From Actinostola sp. cb2023 (taxonomy: Eukaryota > Cnidaria > Anthozoa > Actiniaria > Actinostolidae): DNA of 64,000 nt. Below, in pieces: positions 63,601-64,000 of the stretch. Within the stretch, counting starts at the first letter, position 1. Each line of letters starts with the position of its first letter. The notes under the pieces were generated by a model. It searched no databases. It was not told where the DNA came from and saw only the letters and a program-made list of their open reading frames with translations. Made by a program: the position numbers and the translations under genes. Location: contig JAUJYZ010000902.1 of assembly GCA_033675265.1 (NCBI GenBank), positions 111,267-175,266 on the forward strand, given 5' to 3'.

Positions 63601-64000
63601 CTTTGAGTACACTCGACAATATTACCTTTAAATTTCCTCTTCTCCCAATTCGGGACCGTCGCTCTCAACTCAGTCTTCAATGTAAACTTCGAGTTGTCTT
63701 TAATTCCCTTCTGCAAACCCGTCCCCTTTAGGGTATTTTAAATTATTTGAAAATGGTTTGTTCATCAAGTAAATTCTACGAGAACGCCATTTTGTTTCTT
63801 TTCACATCATTTTTTATTCGGTGGATAAAAAGTTAAACAACCTACTTATCCTCGGATAACGTCTTATCCAAGCCTTCATCTGCAACCGAATTCAACGACG
63901 CCATACTTGTATAAACTTTTATCTGCTTGAATAAGGTGGATTACGCCTATTCAGCCTTTCGTACAACCGGGGGGGCATGCAGAATAAAACATCAGCGTCT
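63601..64000. other. Window end, nothing supported
   Basis: Mixed-composition sequence, no open frame of note. It may contain the N-terminal exon of the HARBI1-like relic, but I cannot read it. Confidence 0.4.

Overview
The window is animal nuclear DNA. It is AT-rich, has short GT-AG introns, many copies of the TACATGTA-type motif, and a very high load of nested transposons. The protein families present (a CRESS-type Rep relic, Crypton, Helentron, BEL/Pao, Penelope-like, ISL2EU-like and Tc1/mariner elements, and poly-G 'GGGTACTCCC' MITEs) suggest a marine non-bilaterian such as a sponge or cnidarian. That is an inference; a mollusc is not excluded. I see no clear ordinary housekeeping gene. 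Most coding sequence belongs to mobile elements or domesticated relatives, and much of it is broken.

Layout. 1-3.3 kb: no gene, one foldback MITE. 3.3-7.2 kb: a two-exon gene for a 985-aa protein with a coiled coil, a transposase-like core, a C2H2 finger and a SAP domain. 7.5-10.3 kb: MITEs (one nested in another) and a 111-bp minisatellite. 10.3-14.5 kb: a hypothetical gene, a decayed integrase-core gene with a MITE in its intron, a reverse-transcriptase fragment and a kinase-like fragment. 15.6-22.7 kb: a Tc1/mariner element with about 180-bp inverted repeats. Between its arms lie a broken Rep (HUH + SF3 helicase) locus split by a palindromic MITE, and a Crypton-type tyrosine recombinase with one stop codon.

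22.9-35.8 kb: a NAIF1-like Myb/SANT gene whose small last intron (about 130 bp) received an 11,750-bp transposon. This element has terminal inverted repeats and a 9-bp target duplication (GGTTAGCGT). It carries two convergent genes: an intact four-exon OTU-RecQ helicase fusion, and a DUF6589-like protein with ankyrin repeats and two disabling lesions. This pairing is the most interesting unit in the window.

35.8-40 kb: a pogo/Tigger-like MITE, a Penelope-like GIY-YIG fragment, an inverted copy of a chimeric gag segment and a short mariner-like element. 40.1-61.6 kb: one BEL/Pao retrotransposon pulled apart over about 21.5 kb. Its gag is split by an ISL2EU-like element (YqaJ nuclease plus DDE transposase). 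The transposase is itself split by a 2.28-kb Harbinger-like element with an ATG target duplication. Between protease and reverse transcriptase the BEL element carries an 8-kb Helentron with a 2A-like motif, OTU, 20-residue repeats, DUF6570, a helicase C-terminal half, an endonuclease and an RPA-like relic. The Helentron lost Rep and the helicase N-half by internal deletion, and its first reading frame is split by a 2.1-kb TIR element carrying a SAP-like gene. 61.6-64 kb: two MITEs and a HARBI1-like pseudogene.

Several insertions can be proved from the sequence alone, because removing the element plus one target-site copy restores a reading frame. This gives a relative order of events.
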